64,000 bases of DNA, taken from positions 3,844,001 through 3,908,000 of the forward strand of contig NC_019966.1 of NCBI RefSeq assembly GCF_000328565.1, given 5' to 3'. Shown one piece after another: positions 19,005-27,578 of the stretch. The notes under the pieces were generated by a model. That model ran no database searches. It saw only the letters and a list, made by a program, of their open reading frames with translations, and had not been told where the DNA came from. This DNA is from Mycobacterium sp. JS623 (GTDB taxonomy: Bacteria > Actinomycetota > Actinomycetes > Mycobacteriales > Mycobacteriaceae). Positions within the stretch are counted from its first letter, which is position 1; the number at the start of each line of letters is the position of its first letter. A program made the translations under genes and the position numbers.

Positions 19005-19784
19005 CTAGGCGAATTCGGCTTTCCGCTTCGCCAGGAATGCGTCGATGCCCTCGCGGCCATCGGCGGAGTCAGCCAGCTTCGCGATCAGCCGGCCTTCGAG
19101 TTCCATCTGTTCTTCGAGTCCGGCCGAGAACGTCGACAACAGCAGGTTCTTCACGCCCCCGTTGGATTCGCTTGCGGTGGCGGCCATTTGGGCTGCGAGC
19201 TTGTCGGTGCGGGCGGCCTGTTCCGCGTCGGGCACCACCTCGGTGACCAGACCCCACTGCGACGCCTCCTGCGCCCCGAGCGTGCGGTTGGTCAGCATCA
19301 GCTCCTTGGTCTTGGTGATGCCGATCAACCGGGGCAGGTAGTACGACGAGCTGCCGTCGGGGCTCAGCCCGGCGCGCGTGTAGGCCATGGTGAACGACGA
19401 GGACTCCGCCGCCAGCACCAGGTCGCCGGTGATCGCGAGCGAGAACCCTGCGCCGGCGGCGACACCATTGACTGAGGTGATCACCACCGCGTTCATTCGC
19501 GCGAACGTGGAGATCGCGCGATGCAGATCATCGGCCACGCCCTTGATGAACGGACCGCGAGTCTCGGCGGCCGCGAATGACTTCAGATCCCCTCCGGCGC
19601 AGAAGAATCGGCCGGATCCGGTGATGACGACGACCTTGGTGGCCGGCGAGTCACAGCGCTTGGCGGCGTCGGCCAGTTCGCGAGTCATGGTGTCGTTCAT
19701 GCCGTTTGCGGCATCGGGGCGGTTCAACGTGATCCGCGTGATGGGCCCGGACTGCTCGAACTTGATGGTCTGGAATTCGGTCAC
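19005..19784 (-). CDS. Enoyl-CoA hydratase/isomerase family protein
   Basis: A 259-residue crotonase-fold protein. ITLNRPDAANGMNDTMTREL opens the domain, SGRFFCAGGDLKSFA carries the first oxyanion glycine, and VNGVAAGAGFSLAITGDLVLAA the second. The usual catalytic Glu of the second site is hard to place: the segment reads YTRAGLSPDGSSSYYLPR, where Asp may replace it. The GTG start overlaps the stop of the upstream TetR gene by four bases, so the regulator and this enzyme are co-translated. The substrate is unknown. Confidence 0.9.
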   Translation of the reverse strand: MTEFQTIKFEQSGPITRITLNRPDAANGMNDTMTRELADAAKRCDSPATKVVVITGSGRFFCAGGDLKSFAAAETRGPFIKGVADDLHRAISTFARMNAVVITSVNGVAAGAGFSLAITGDLVLAAESSSFTMAYTRAGLSPDGSSSYYLPRLIGITKTKELMLTNRTLGAQEASQWGLVTEVVPDAEQAARTDKLAAQMAATASESNGGVKNLLLSTFSAGLEEQMELEGRLIAKLADSADGREGIDAFLAKRKAEFA

Positions 19785-20449
19785 ACTTGGACTGTATCGG
19801 CAAACCCGAGCCGCGCCGCGGTTGCCTTGTGAAGTTTGGCGAAGTCGCCGTCGAAGCCCAGCGTTCTCAGCGCCCCGTCGGCAATCACCAACGGTTGCTC
19901 GTCGGGGCAATCGATGTCGTCGGAGCGCCGGTTGATCACCGATTCGACCAGTCGAAACGGTAGGTCGTCGGCGTCGGCGGGCCCGTCGTATTCCGCGATG
20001 ACGTCGGCGGCGAGACTGCGGTAGCGGGCGCGCAGTTCGGCACGCAGCAGTCGGAACTGTTCGAAGCGGTCGAGGCGCAACTCGGGAAGCAGATACAGCG
20101 CGCCCAGATTCCACCGGCTGGCGCAAAGCTGCGTGACGTCGGCGACCACCAGGGCGTGCAACCGCGGCGCCGCGGGTCCCGTCTCGCCAAGCAGTTCGGC
20201 GGCCAACCGTAGCGGCACGTCGACGGTGCCCGTCAGCAGCGCGTCGAGGATGTCGTCCTTAGTGGCGAAGTGGTGATACAGCGAGGCTTGGCGCACGCCG
20301 ACCGCGTCGGCGATCCGTCGCGTCGAGGTGCTGGCGTAGCCCAGGTCGGTGAAAAGTTCCGCCGCCGCGTCGAGGATTTCCTCACGCGCGGTCTTGCCTG
20401 GCCGCCGCGACTGCTCGAGCCTCGGGCGTCCACGGCCGTCGCTGCTCAT
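19781..20449 (-). CDS. amtR: TetR-family regulator, AmtR-like
   Basis: A 222-residue TetR regulator. The N-terminal HTH is clear: AREEILDAAAELFTDLGYASTSTRRIADAVGVRQASLYHHFATKDDILDAL. The C-terminal ligand or effector domain is Arg- and Leu-rich. The identification as AmtR rests on position: to my recollection the M. smegmatis AmtR gene lies just after panB and an enoyl-CoA hydratase and controls urea-use genes, and here the divergent neighbours are urea/guanidine carboxylase-type genes. Start ATG at 20449; a GTG two codons earlier is possible. Confidence 0.75.
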   Translation of the reverse strand: MSSDGRGRPRLEQSRRPGKTAREEILDAAAELFTDLGYASTSTRRIADAVGVRQASLYHHFATKDDILDALLTGTVDVPLRLAAELLGETGPAAPRLHALVVADVTQLCASRWNLGALYLLPELRLDRFEQFRLLRAELRARYRSLAADVIAEYDGPADADDLPFRLVESVINRRSDDIDCPDEQPLVIADGALRTLGFDGDFAKLHKATAARLGFADTVQV

Positions 20450-20650
20450 GGCCACATTCTCGCACCGTGCTTGCCATACTCAGGACATCGGCGATAGGGG
20501 GCGACGTAGATCCGCAACCACCGCAAGCTTCTGCGGCTGTGAAGCGCGCGGAGTGTCTACACAAGTTGACTGTGATCCAGGTCGGCTTATCCATCCTCGC
20601 CAGCGCCCTGGCCGCGGTTGGACTGCTTTTTCCCCGGCTAGCCCTAATAC

Positions 20651-20664
20651 CTGTCATTTGATAG
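20651..20664. promoter_or_regulatory. Candidate AmtR operator
   Basis: CTGTCATTTGATAG is an inverted repeat CTRTC-N4-GATAG with one mismatch, extended to GATAGAAAT. It resembles the paired CTAT/ATAG half-sites of corynebacterial AmtR boxes and lies between the TetR gene and the operon it probably controls. Confidence 0.5.
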
Positions 20665-20675
20665 AAATACAGTCA

Positions 20676-20699
20676 ACGCAGTCGTAACAGCCGCGATAC
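20676..20699 (+). promoter_or_regulatory. Candidate GlnR box
   Basis: Three AC dinucleotides spaced by exactly nine bases (20676, 20687, 20698), the best pair reading GTAAC-AGCCGC-GATAC, fit the AC-N9-AC pattern of actinobacterial GlnR sites. It lies 60 bases before the nitrogen operon's start codon. Confidence 0.4.
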
Positions 20700-20759
20700 G
20701 CCGGTGGAATCGCTGCGCTGAAAACTTTCAAGTGACAGATATTCGGACAGGAGCCGACC

Positions 20760-21512
20760 TTGAGTACCGACTCAACGACTGGCGCGCGCGATCACGCCCG
20801 GTCTCAGGTACACACCGCCACCATGCGGATTCCCGCCACGCCGCGCGACGTCGACCCGGCACGCCTGCTGTGGGCCGAAGCCGTTCCGCCTGGCTCGTAC
20901 GCGGCCAGAGTCCTCGGCCGCGGTACGCGCCTTCGGCTCATCGATCCCGACGGCGGCGCGTGTGCCCACCTGCTGCTCTTCCGGTCCGACGCACCATGGG
21001 AGCGGCTCAATGTGGCCGACACCGTGAAGGTGCCGTGGCAGGCATACCTCGGAGTCGGCCATCCGCTGCTGTCCGACCAGGGCCGGGTGTTGGCGACCGT
21101 GGTCGCGGACAGCTCGGCCCACCACGACACGTTGTGCGGCATGACCGATGCTGGACGGGCCAAGATGCTGTTGGCCGCCGCCAAACACGGTCTTGATATT
21201 CGCGACGTTGCGCCGTCGGTGTCGTTGTTCAAGGGCGTGCGCGTCGGCGATGACGGGGCACTGGGGTTCACTGGGTCGGCCGGACCCGGCGCCGCGGTCG
21301 ATCTGCTGATTCATCTGCCCGTGGTGGTCGCGCTCGTCAACACCGCCCACCCGCTCGATCCCGACCCGGCGCTGACCGGTCTCGACGTGCTGGCGTGGGG
21401 CGCAGGTGAACAGCTCACCGCAGCGGTCAACGACGAACCCGAATACTTGCGTGCCCTGTTCAACACCGAAAGCACTTGGGCCGCAGCACAACCCAGTGAG
21501 GACACCAAATGA
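20760..21512 (+). CDS. DUF1989 urea/guanidine carboxylase-associated protein 1 (CgdA-like)
   Basis: A 250-residue DUF1989 protein of the UAAP1 type. Such pairs, long annotated as urea-carboxylase associated, are now seen as subunits of carboxyguanidine deiminase, which turns carboxylated guanidine into allophanate. Visible are PPGSYAARVLGRGTRLRLIDPDGGACAHLLLF, the metal-site-like SSAHHDTLCGM segment and DVAPSVSLFKGVRV. The TTG start is supported by AGGAG 6 bases upstream. The stop overlaps the next start (ATGA). Confidence 0.87.
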   Translation: MSTDSTTGARDHARSQVHTATMRIPATPRDVDPARLLWAEAVPPGSYAARVLGRGTRLRLIDPDGGACAHLLLFRSDAPWERLNVADTVKVPWQAYLGVGHPLLSDQGRVLATVVADSSAHHDTLCGMTDAGRAKMLLAAAKHGLDIRDVAPSVSLFKGVRVGDDGALGFTGSAGPGAAVDLLIHLPVVVALVNTAHPLDPDPALTGLDVLAWGAGEQLTAAVNDEPEYLRALFNTESTWAAAQPSEDTK

Positions 21513-22141
21513 CCACGACAGAACTGGCCGTGATCGGCGACGAGGTGGTCGAGGCGTGCGCGCCGTGGTCTGCGATCGTGCGGGCCGGTCAGACGCTGCA
21601 GATCATCGACCTGCACGGCAATCAGGCGGTCGACACGCTGCTCTGGGGCGTCGCGGGCGATGAGGTCGACCACCGGCTCCGCTACAGCGGGCAGGCCACC
21701 ATCGCCGCACAGCGCAACATCTTCCTGTCCACCGGCTCGGTGCTGCGGGCCGCCGACGGCACACCGCTGATGACGATCGTCGCCGACGACGTCGGCAATC
21801 ACGACACGATCGCAGGCGCCTGCTCCAAAGAATCCAACACGCTGCGCTACGGCCATCACACCGTGCACCAACACGCTTGTGCCGAAAACTTTTTGGCCGA
21901 GGGTGCCAAGTGGGGGCTTGGCAAGCGCGACATCGTGCCCAACATCAACTTCTTCATGAACGTCCCCGTCGAGGCCGACGGCACGCTCGGGATCGTCGAC
22001 GGGCTCTCTGCTCCCGGAAAGTCGCTGTCGTTGCGGGCCGACCGCGACACGCTCGTGCTGGTGTCGAACTGCCCGCAGATCAACAATCCCTGCAACGGAT
22101 TCAACCCGACGCCGGTGCGGATGGTGATCTCGGCCGGATGA
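21509..22141 (+). CDS. DUF1989 urea/guanidine carboxylase-associated protein 2 (CgdB-like)
   Basis: A 210-residue partner of the preceding protein (UAAP2 type). [64 protein letters not shown] and [18 protein letters not shown] are characteristic. The two DUF1989 proteins are expected to form a heteromer acting on the product of the carboxylase. Overlaps of four bases with both neighbours show a tightly coupled operon. Product assignment to guanidine rather than urea is inference. Confidence 0.88.
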   Translation: MTTTELAVIGDEVVEACAPWSAIVRAGQTLQIIDLHGNQAVDTLLWGVAGDEVDHRLRYSGQATIAAQRNIFLSTGSVLRAADGTPLMTIVADDVGNHDTIAGACSKESNTLRYGHHTVHQHACAENFLAEGAKWGLGKRDIVPNINFFMNVPVEADGTLGIVDGLSAPGKSLSLRADRDTLVLVSNCPQINNPCNGFNPTPVRMVISAG

Positions 22142-24132
22142 GCGCCATCGAGGTGGTGCGGCCGGGAATGCTGACCACCGTGCAGGCCTGGCCCGGCCGT
22201 ATCGGGTACTGGCACGTCGGTGTGCCGCCATCAGGACCGATGGACGACCTGTCGTTCCGGATCGGCAACCGGGTGCTCGGCAATCCCGAAGGCGCCGCAG
22301 GCCTCGAATGCACGAGAGGCGGTCCGGCCCTTAGATTTCCGGACGGCGGACGAGTATGCATCACCGGCGCACCCCTGGCGGTGGTGCTGGACGGGACGCC
22401 GGTTCCGCAATGGCAGTCAATCGCAGTTCCTGCCGGCTCAGTGCTGGACGTCGCGACGATGACCGGTCCCGGCATGCGCTGCTACGTACTGGTGGCTGGT
22501 GGCCTGCAGGAGCCCGAATACCTGGGCAGTACAGCCACATTCACACTTGGCACATTCGGCGGCCACGACGGCAGACCGCTACGCGAGGGTGACGTGCTCA
22601 CGGCGGTCCCAGACCCAGCACCGCTCAACAGCCGCCCCACGCGTGCTGCGATCGACGAGCAGCCCAGCATCGGGCACCGCTGGGAGATCGCCGTCACAGA
22701 AGGCCCACACGGTGCACCCGAGTTCTTCACCCGTGCCGATATCGACACGATCGTCGGGACCGACTACACGGTTCATTTCAACTCCGATCGCACCGGCGTG
22801 CGACTGGTGGGCCCGAAACCGCAGTGGGCACGCAACGATGGCGGTGAGGCCGGGCTGCATCCGTCGAACATTCACGACAATGCTTACTGCGTAGGCAGTT
22901 TGGACTTCACCGGCGACACCCCGATCCTGCTCGGGCCCGACGGCCCCAGCCTCGGCGGGTTCGTCTGCCCGGTCACCGTGGTCGGCGGTGAGCGCTGGAA
23001 GCTCGGTCAGATGGCACCGGGCGATGCGGTGCGATTCGTTCCGGTGCGCGCCGAACGGGCGCCTTCGCTGCGCACCATCGACGCCGACCGGCGCGCGTCG
23101 TTTCCTCTGGTGATCTCGACTTCCAGCGACAACGACGACGGCGTGCTGAGGCGCTTCACCGCGTCCGACGGTACCGAAGTGACGCTGCGTCGTGCCGGCG
23201 ACGGCGGCGTGCTCATCGAGTATGGGCCGATGGTGCTCGACCTTGTCATGCGGGCCAGGGTGCATGTGCTGTACGAACACCTGCTCGCACAAGGCATTCC
23301 GGGCATCACAGAACTCACCCCCGGTGTGCGCTCGCTACAGGTGCAGTTCGATCCTGCGGTGCTGTCGATCGCTGAAGTGAGCGATCTGCTGGCGGGCCTT
23401 GACGGCGAGATGCCGGCGTCGGATCAGCTCGTCGTGCCGAGCCGCACCGTCCGGCTGCCGTTGTCGTGGGACGACCCGGCGACGCACGAAGCCATTCAGC
23501 GCTATATGCATGGCGTGCGAGCCGATGCGCCGTGGTGCCCAGACAACATCGAGTTCATCCGGCGGATAAACGGTCTGGATGATGCGGCGCAGGTGCACGA
23601 CATCGTGTTCAACGCAGAGTATTTGGTGCTCGGCCTCGGTGACGTGTACCTGGGCGCGCCCGTCGCCACTCCCCTGGATCCACGCCACCGGCTGGTCACC
23701 ACGAAGTACAACCCCGCGCGCACATGGACACCTGAGAATGCCGTCGGCATCGGCGGTGCGTACTTATGCATCTACGGCATGGAGGGCCCTGGCGGTTATC
23801 AGTTCGTCGGTCGCACCACCCAGGTCTGGAATCACTGTCATCCACGGAATGCCCAGTCGTTCGAGCCCGGAACACCGTGGCTGCTACGGTATTTCGACCG
23901 AATCAGCTTCTACCCCGTGAGTGCTGACGAGTTGCTGCATCTGAGGGCCGAGATGGCCGCGGGGCGTGGCGAGGTCGCGATCGACGACGGGAAGTTCTCC
24001 CTCGGCGACTACCAAGAATTCCTGATCGACAACGACGCCGGAATCACCGCGTTTCGCCAACAGCAGGCCGTGGCGTTTGCGGCCGAGCGCCGGGCCTGGG
24101 ACGAGGCCGGGGAGTTCCGCCGAGCGTCCTAG
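22138..24132 (+). CDS. Urea/guanidine carboxylase fragment: carboxyltransferase domains only (AHS2-AHS1)
   Basis: A 664-residue protein equal to the middle of a urea carboxylase. Residues about 5-300 are the AHS2/KipA domain ([41 protein letters not shown]). Residues about 340-570 are the AHS1/KipI domain, ending in the signature [29 protein letters not shown] and [11 protein letters not shown] segments. The final 90 residues match the linker that normally precedes a biotinyl domain. Both the N-terminal ATP-grasp biotin carboxylase and the C-terminal biotinyl domain (no AMKM-type lysine motif) are missing, and no allophanate hydrolase follows. It could pair with a separate biotin carboxylase or act like PxpBC on another substrate. 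Confidence 0.85.
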   Translation: MSAIEVVRPGMLTTVQAWPGRIGYWHVGVPPSGPMDDLSFRIGNRVLGNPEGAAGLECTRGGPALRFPDGGRVCITGAPLAVVLDGTPVPQWQSIAVPAGSVLDVATMTGPGMRCYVLVAGGLQEPEYLGSTATFTLGTFGGHDGRPLREGDVLTAVPDPAPLNSRPTRAAIDEQPSIGHRWEIAVTEGPHGAPEFFTRADIDTIVGTDYTVHFNSDRTGVRLVGPKPQWARNDGGEAGLHPSNIHDNAYCVGSLDFTGDTPILLGPDGPSLGGFVCPVTVVGGERWKLGQMAPGDAVRFVPVRAERAPSLRTIDADRRASFPLVISTSSDNDDGVLRRFTASDGTEVTLRRAGDGGVLIEYGPMVLDLVMRARVHVLYEHLLAQGIPGITELTPGVRSLQVQFDPAVLSIAEVSDLLAGLDGEMPASDQLVVPSRTVRLPLSWDDPATHEAIQRYMHGVRADAPWCPDNIEFIRRINGLDDAAQVHDIVFNAEYLVLGLGDVYLGAPVATPLDPRHRLVTTKYNPARTWTPENAVGIGGAYLCIYGMEGPGGYQFVGRTTQVWNHCHPRNAQSFEPGTPWLLRYFDRISFYPVSADELLHLRAEMAAGRGEVAIDDGKFSLGDYQEFLIDNDAGITAFRQQQAVAFAAERRAWDEAGEFRRAS

Positions 24133-24213
24133 GAGCGTGTTCACCTTCGTGTGGCAATCTGTGCACCGCCCATTAACCATCGCGGGCGGCACCGAAGGGA
24201 CACTTCTTGCACT

Positions 24214-25710
24214 ATGGCGAAATCCAGTGACCAGGCGAATTCCAGGTATCTGGAGGTCGAGCGCAAGTTCGAGGTTGTCGAGTCGACCGTGAGTCCGTCG
24301 TTCGAGGGACTGTCGTCCGTCGCGCGTGTGGAACGCAAGCCGGTGCAGCAGCTCGAGGCGGTCTACTTCGACACGCCGGCCCACGATCTGGCCGCGCGCC
24401 GTGTCACGTTGCGCCGCCGCACCGGGGGCACCGACGCGGGTTGGCATCTCAAGCTCCCTGCGGGACCGGATGCCAGAACCGAGGTGCGTCACCCGCTTGG
24501 CGACGACATTAGTGACACGGTGCCGGAGGAACTGCTCGACGTCGTGGCGGCCATCGTGCGGGACCGGCCTGTCGCTCCCGTCGCACGCATCTCGACCAGC
24601 CGCACTGTCGATATGCTCTACGGACCAGAGGGCGCCGCGGTGGCGGAATTCTGTGACGACAACGTCGTGGCGCGCGCCGAAGACGACGAAGATTCCGAGC
24701 AGCGCTGGCGCGAGTGGGAGTTGGAGCTGGCCGAAGATGGCAACCGCGACCTGCTGGATCGGCTGACACACCGGTTGCTCGACGCAGGGGCGGCGCCTGC
24801 AGCCCACGGTTCGAAGCTGGCCCGGGTTCTCAATCGTGAGGATGCCGAAGCAACGGATGCGGTTGCGCCACCTTCCGACCCGGTGCACCGCGCGGTGGCC
24901 GAAGAAGTCGAGCAGCTCGTGGAATGGGATCGGGCGGTTCGGGCCGACGTCTACGACTCGGTGCACCAGATGCGTGTGACCACACGCAAAATCCGCAGCC
25001 TCTTGCAGGCATCTGAGGGGGCATTCGGCATCACGGACGATGCGTGGATCCTCGACGAGTTGCGGCAATTGGCCGCAGTTTTGGGCGTAGCCCGCGATGC
25101 CGAAGTGCTTGCCGAGCGTTACGAAAAGACGCTCGACGAACTACCCGAGGAGCTGGTGCGCGGGCCAGTGCGCGAGCGCCTGGTGGACGGTGCGAAGAAG
25201 CACTATAAGTCCGGATGGCGACGATCGCTGATCGCGATGCGTTCGCAGCGCTATTTCCGGCTGCTCGACGCGCTGGAGGCCCTGGTGGCCGCAGAACCGC
25301 CGCCGGCGCCACCGGGTGCAGAGCCCGTTGAGTTGACGATCGACTCGGCTTACCGGCGGGTGCGCAAGGCGGCCAAGCGTGCCGCGCATGCGGCGGAGGA
25401 GGACCGCGACGAGGCACTGCATCGAATCCGAAAGGGCGCCAAGCGACTTCGGTACACCGCGGCCGCGACCGGCGCCGGCAAGGTGTCCGGGCGCGCGAAG
25501 ACGATTCAGACGCTGCTCGGTGACCACCAGGACAGCGTCGTCAGTCGCACCCACCTGAGTCACCAGGCTGAGGCCGCGCATGCCGCGGGCGAGGACACCT
25601 TCACCTATGGGCTGCTCTATCAACTCGAAGACGATCTGGCGCGCCGGTCTCGGGCACAACTCGACAAGGCGTTGAAGAAGCTGGACCGCTCGGTGCGCAA
25701 AAAGCGCTAG
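24214..25710 (+). CDS. CYTH and CHAD domain protein (Rv2226-like)
   Basis: 498 residues. The N-terminal CYTH domain (about residues 8-200) opens with YLEVERKFEV and contains YFDTPAHDLAARRVTLRRRTGG, a triphosphate tunnel metalloenzyme signature. The CHAD domain (about residues 225-490) carries conserved His and basic residues: VHQMRVTTRKIRSLLQAS, ALHRIRKGAKRLRYTAAA. Such proteins bind or cleave inorganic polyphosphate or tripolyphosphate. Synteny with panB matches Rv2225-Rv2226. It converges on rnpB, whose 3' end lies about 10 bases beyond the stop. Confidence 0.93.
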   Translation: MAKSSDQANSRYLEVERKFEVVESTVSPSFEGLSSVARVERKPVQQLEAVYFDTPAHDLAARRVTLRRRTGGTDAGWHLKLPAGPDARTEVRHPLGDDISDTVPEELLDVVAAIVRDRPVAPVARISTSRTVDMLYGPEGAAVAEFCDDNVVARAEDDEDSEQRWREWELELAEDGNRDLLDRLTHRLLDAGAAPAAHGSKLARVLNREDAEATDAVAPPSDPVHRAVAEEVEQLVEWDRAVRADVYDSVHQMRVTTRKIRSLLQASEGAFGITDDAWILDELRQLAAVLGVARDAEVLAERYEKTLDELPEELVRGPVRERLVDGAKKHYKSGWRRSLIAMRSQRYFRLLDALEALVAAEPPPAPPGAEPVELTIDSAYRRVRKAAKRAAHAAEEDRDEALHRIRKGAKRLRYTAAATGAGKVSGRAKTIQTLLGDHQDSVVSRTHLSHQAEAAHAAGEDTFTYGLLYQLEDDLARRSRAQLDKALKKLDRSVRKKR

Positions 25711-25719
25711 GCCGAGCGG

Positions 25720-26150
25720 GCGGATGAGTTGGCCTGTAAGCCGGATTCTGTCCCTCGCCGTCGCGTTCAACCACGGCGGCAAGGCGGCGACCATCCATCT
25801 GGACACACCGTTGCCGGGTGCCTCAAGCGGCCTACCCGCAGACTCGGGCGAGCAGCCCTCGGGCGTCTGCGCTGCCGCACCCCTCCTGCGACATTCTTGG
25901 CCTTGCTTCGGGTGGGGTTTGCCTAGCCACTCCGGTCACCCGGAATGCTGGTGCGCTCTTACCGCGCCGTTTCACCCTTACCACCGCGAAGGTGGCGGTC
26001 TATTTTCTGTGGCACTTTCCCGCGAGTCACCTCGGATTGCCGTTAGCAATCACCCTGCTCTGTGAAGTCCGGACTTTCCTCGAACCATCCGCCGCACCTG
26101 TCCCCCGTGGATTGGCGCATAGTCCGCGGCCGCCCAGCCAACTCATCCGC
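25720..26150 (-). ncRNA. rnpB: RNase P RNA (type A)
   Basis: Catalytic RNA of RNase P, which removes 5' leaders from tRNA precursors. On the minus strand the RNA begins GCGGATGAGTTGGCTGG and ends ACAGAATCCGGC...GGCCAACTCATCCGC, which closes helix P1 with the 5' end. The universally conserved GAGGAAAGTCCGGAC near the 5' end and the P4 partner ACAGAA near the 3' end are present. Ends are estimated from P1 pairing. Its promoter must lie at 26151 and beyond, overlapping the start of the divergent AraC gene. Confidence 0.95.
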
Positions 26151-26164
26151 ACCATAATGATCGC

Positions 26165-26617
26165 ATGACGCAGGTTCCGCCTGCCCGGTATCTGCAGCGG
26201 GCCAAGGATCTGGTCGACGCGCGCTACGCCGAGCCCATCACCGTGGACGATCTGGCCGCTGCTGCCGGGCTGTCGCGGGCCCACTTCAGCAGGATGTTCA
26301 CCAGGACCTTCGGCGAGTCGCCGCGCTCGTATTTGCAGTCGCGACGCCTCGAGCGGGCCGCAGCGCTGCTGCGGTACACCGACCGTTCGGTGGCCGACAT
26401 CTGCGTGATGGTCGGCCTGCAGAGCGTTGGGTCATTCACCACCAGCTTCGCCAGGGTCTACGGCAAGCCGCCCGCCGCGTATCGGGCCAGCATGCCGCCC
26501 GCCGCGATCTACGCGCGGGTGCCCAGCTGCATCCTGCGTCGTGACACGCGCCGGCCCGCCGACAGCCGCGTCAAGACAGCACACGGGGAGAAGACGCGCG
26601 GCGCCGGCCGACCGTAG
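26165..26617 (+). CDS. AraC-family transcriptional regulator
   Basis: A 150-residue protein that is little more than an AraC DNA-binding domain: two HTH motifs at about residues 25-46 (VDDLAAAAGLSRAHFSRMF) and 75-96 (SVADICVMVGLQSVGSFTTSF), joined by the usual linker helix with SPRSYLQSRRLERAAALL. The C-terminal 40 residues are basic and disordered. No ligand domain is present. The next gene, a VOC protein, starts 10 bases downstream and is a likely target or partner. The ATG lies only 14 bases from the 5' end of rnpB. Confidence 0.9.
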   Translation: MTQVPPARYLQRAKDLVDARYAEPITVDDLAAAAGLSRAHFSRMFTRTFGESPRSYLQSRRLERAAALLRYTDRSVADICVMVGLQSVGSFTTSFARVYGKPPAAYRASMPPAAIYARVPSCILRRDTRRPADSRVKTAHGEKTRGAGRP

Positions 26618-26627
26618 CGTCGTGCGC

Positions 26628-27065
26628 ATGATCAAAATCGCGAGCGCCCACTTGTGGGTACACGACCAAGAAGTGGCACTGAAGTACTGGACCGAAAAGG
26701 TGGGTATGGAAGTGCGCCAAGACGTTTCATTTCCAGAGGAGATGGGCGAGTTCCGGTGGCTGACCGTCGGTCCCCGCGGACAGGACGATGTGTCGATCGT
26801 GCTGATGGCCGTCCCCGGCGAGCCGGTGATGGATGAAGCCACTCGCAAGGAGGTGCTCAACCTCACCGCGAAGGGCTTCGCCGGAACCGTCTTCCTCACC
26901 ACGGAGGACTGCCAGGCCAGCTATGAGGAAATGAAGGCCCGCGGCGTCGAATTCACCGAAGAGCCACACCAGATGCCGTACGGCGTCGACTGCGGATTCC
27001 GTGATCCGTCCGGCAACAGCGTCCGACTGACCCAATTGGCGGAGATCGCGGCCAATACTGGCTAG
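26628..27065 (+). CDS. VOC superfamily (glyoxalase-like) protein
   Basis: A 145-residue single-domain VOC protein with the expected metal-site pattern: IASAHLWVHDQEVALKYWTEKVGMEVRQD at the start, and FTEEPHQMPYGVDCGFRDPSGNSVRLTQ at the end, the latter holding the usual D-PxGN motif. Such AraC-VOC pairs are common in actinobacteria, but the substrate is unknown. It is followed without a gap by the methyltransferase-like gene. Confidence 0.88.
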   Translation: MIKIASAHLWVHDQEVALKYWTEKVGMEVRQDVSFPEEMGEFRWLTVGPRGQDDVSIVLMAVPGEPVMDEATRKEVLNLTAKGFAGTVFLTTEDCQASYEEMKARGVEFTEEPHQMPYGVDCGFRDPSGNSVRLTQLAEIAANTG

Positions 27066-27578
27066 GTGCGAACCTCGACCGCAGCGGTTGGGTCGGCGGC
27101 CTTCTTTGTGGCGGCCCCCGGCACTTTCGCTGGGCTGGGCCCGTGGTTGATCACCCACTGGCAGATCCCGGGGTCCAGCCCACCGTTGCGCGTGGTGCTC
27201 GGTGTCATGCTGATCGTGGTCGGCCTCATCCCGCCGATCCACGCGTTCATCCAATTCGCCAAGGCCGGTGGCACACCGATGCCCGTCGCGCCGACCGAGC
27301 GACTTGTCGTGACGGGCTTCAACCGATTCGTGCGCAACCCGATGTACGTCGGCCTGCTCACCGCGGTCCTCGGGCAGGCATTATTGTTCGACAGTCTCTG
27401 GCTCGTGCTCTACGCCGCGCTCTTTTGGATCGCGACAGCGTCCTTCGTCCACTGGTACGAGGAGCCGACCTTGGTCCGTACCTACGGCGAGCAGTACGAG
27501 GAATATCGCCGCAATGTGCCTGCCTGGACGCCACGCCTAACGCCGTGGAATCCGCGTCAGAACGGTGGTGGTTCGTAG
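27066..27578 (+). CDS. Isoprenylcysteine carboxyl methyltransferase-like membrane protein
   Basis: A 170-residue membrane protein of the ICMT/PEMT type, with four hydrophobic segments. The C-terminal signature is clear: GFNRFVRNPMYVGLLTAVLGQALLF for the SAM-binding RNPMY motif and HWYEEPTLVRTYGEQYEEYRRNVPAWTPRL for the EE-L-x3-G-x2-Y motif. In bacteria these enzymes methylate lipids or small molecules. The GTG start follows the VOC stop directly. Its last 22 bases overlap the convergent HNH gene. Confidence 0.9.
   Translation: MRTSTAAVGSAAFFVAAPGTFAGLGPWLITHWQIPGSSPPLRVVLGVMLIVVGLIPPIHAFIQFAKAGGTPMPVAPTERLVVTGFNRFVRNPMYVGLLTAVLGQALLFDSLWLVLYAALFWIATASFVHWYEEPTLVRTYGEQYEEYRRNVPAWTPRLTPWNPRQNGGGS

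Larger units (their letters stand above)
20450..20759. other. Divergent control region between amtR-like and DUF1989 genes
   Basis: 310 bases without a supported gene. A 64-codon frame (20467-20661) with a hydrophobic end has no ribosome-binding site and is not accepted. The right half holds the candidate AmtR site (20651-20664), a candidate GlnR box (20676-20699) and the AGGAG site at 20749-20753 that fixes the TTG start of the next gene. Confidence 0.6.

Noticed and set aside
19005..20449. Enoyl-CoA hydratase as part of a beta-oxidation operon
   Set aside because: It is coupled only to the TetR gene and no other beta-oxidation gene is near, so no pathway is assigned.
20467..20661. 64-codon frame in the amtR-like control region with a hydrophobic end
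   Set aside because: No ribosome-binding site, covers the candidate operator, and hydrophobic stretches are easily produced by chance.
25724..26284. Several open frames over the rnpB region
   Set aside because: The region folds as RNase P RNA with conserved motifs; the frames are incidental.
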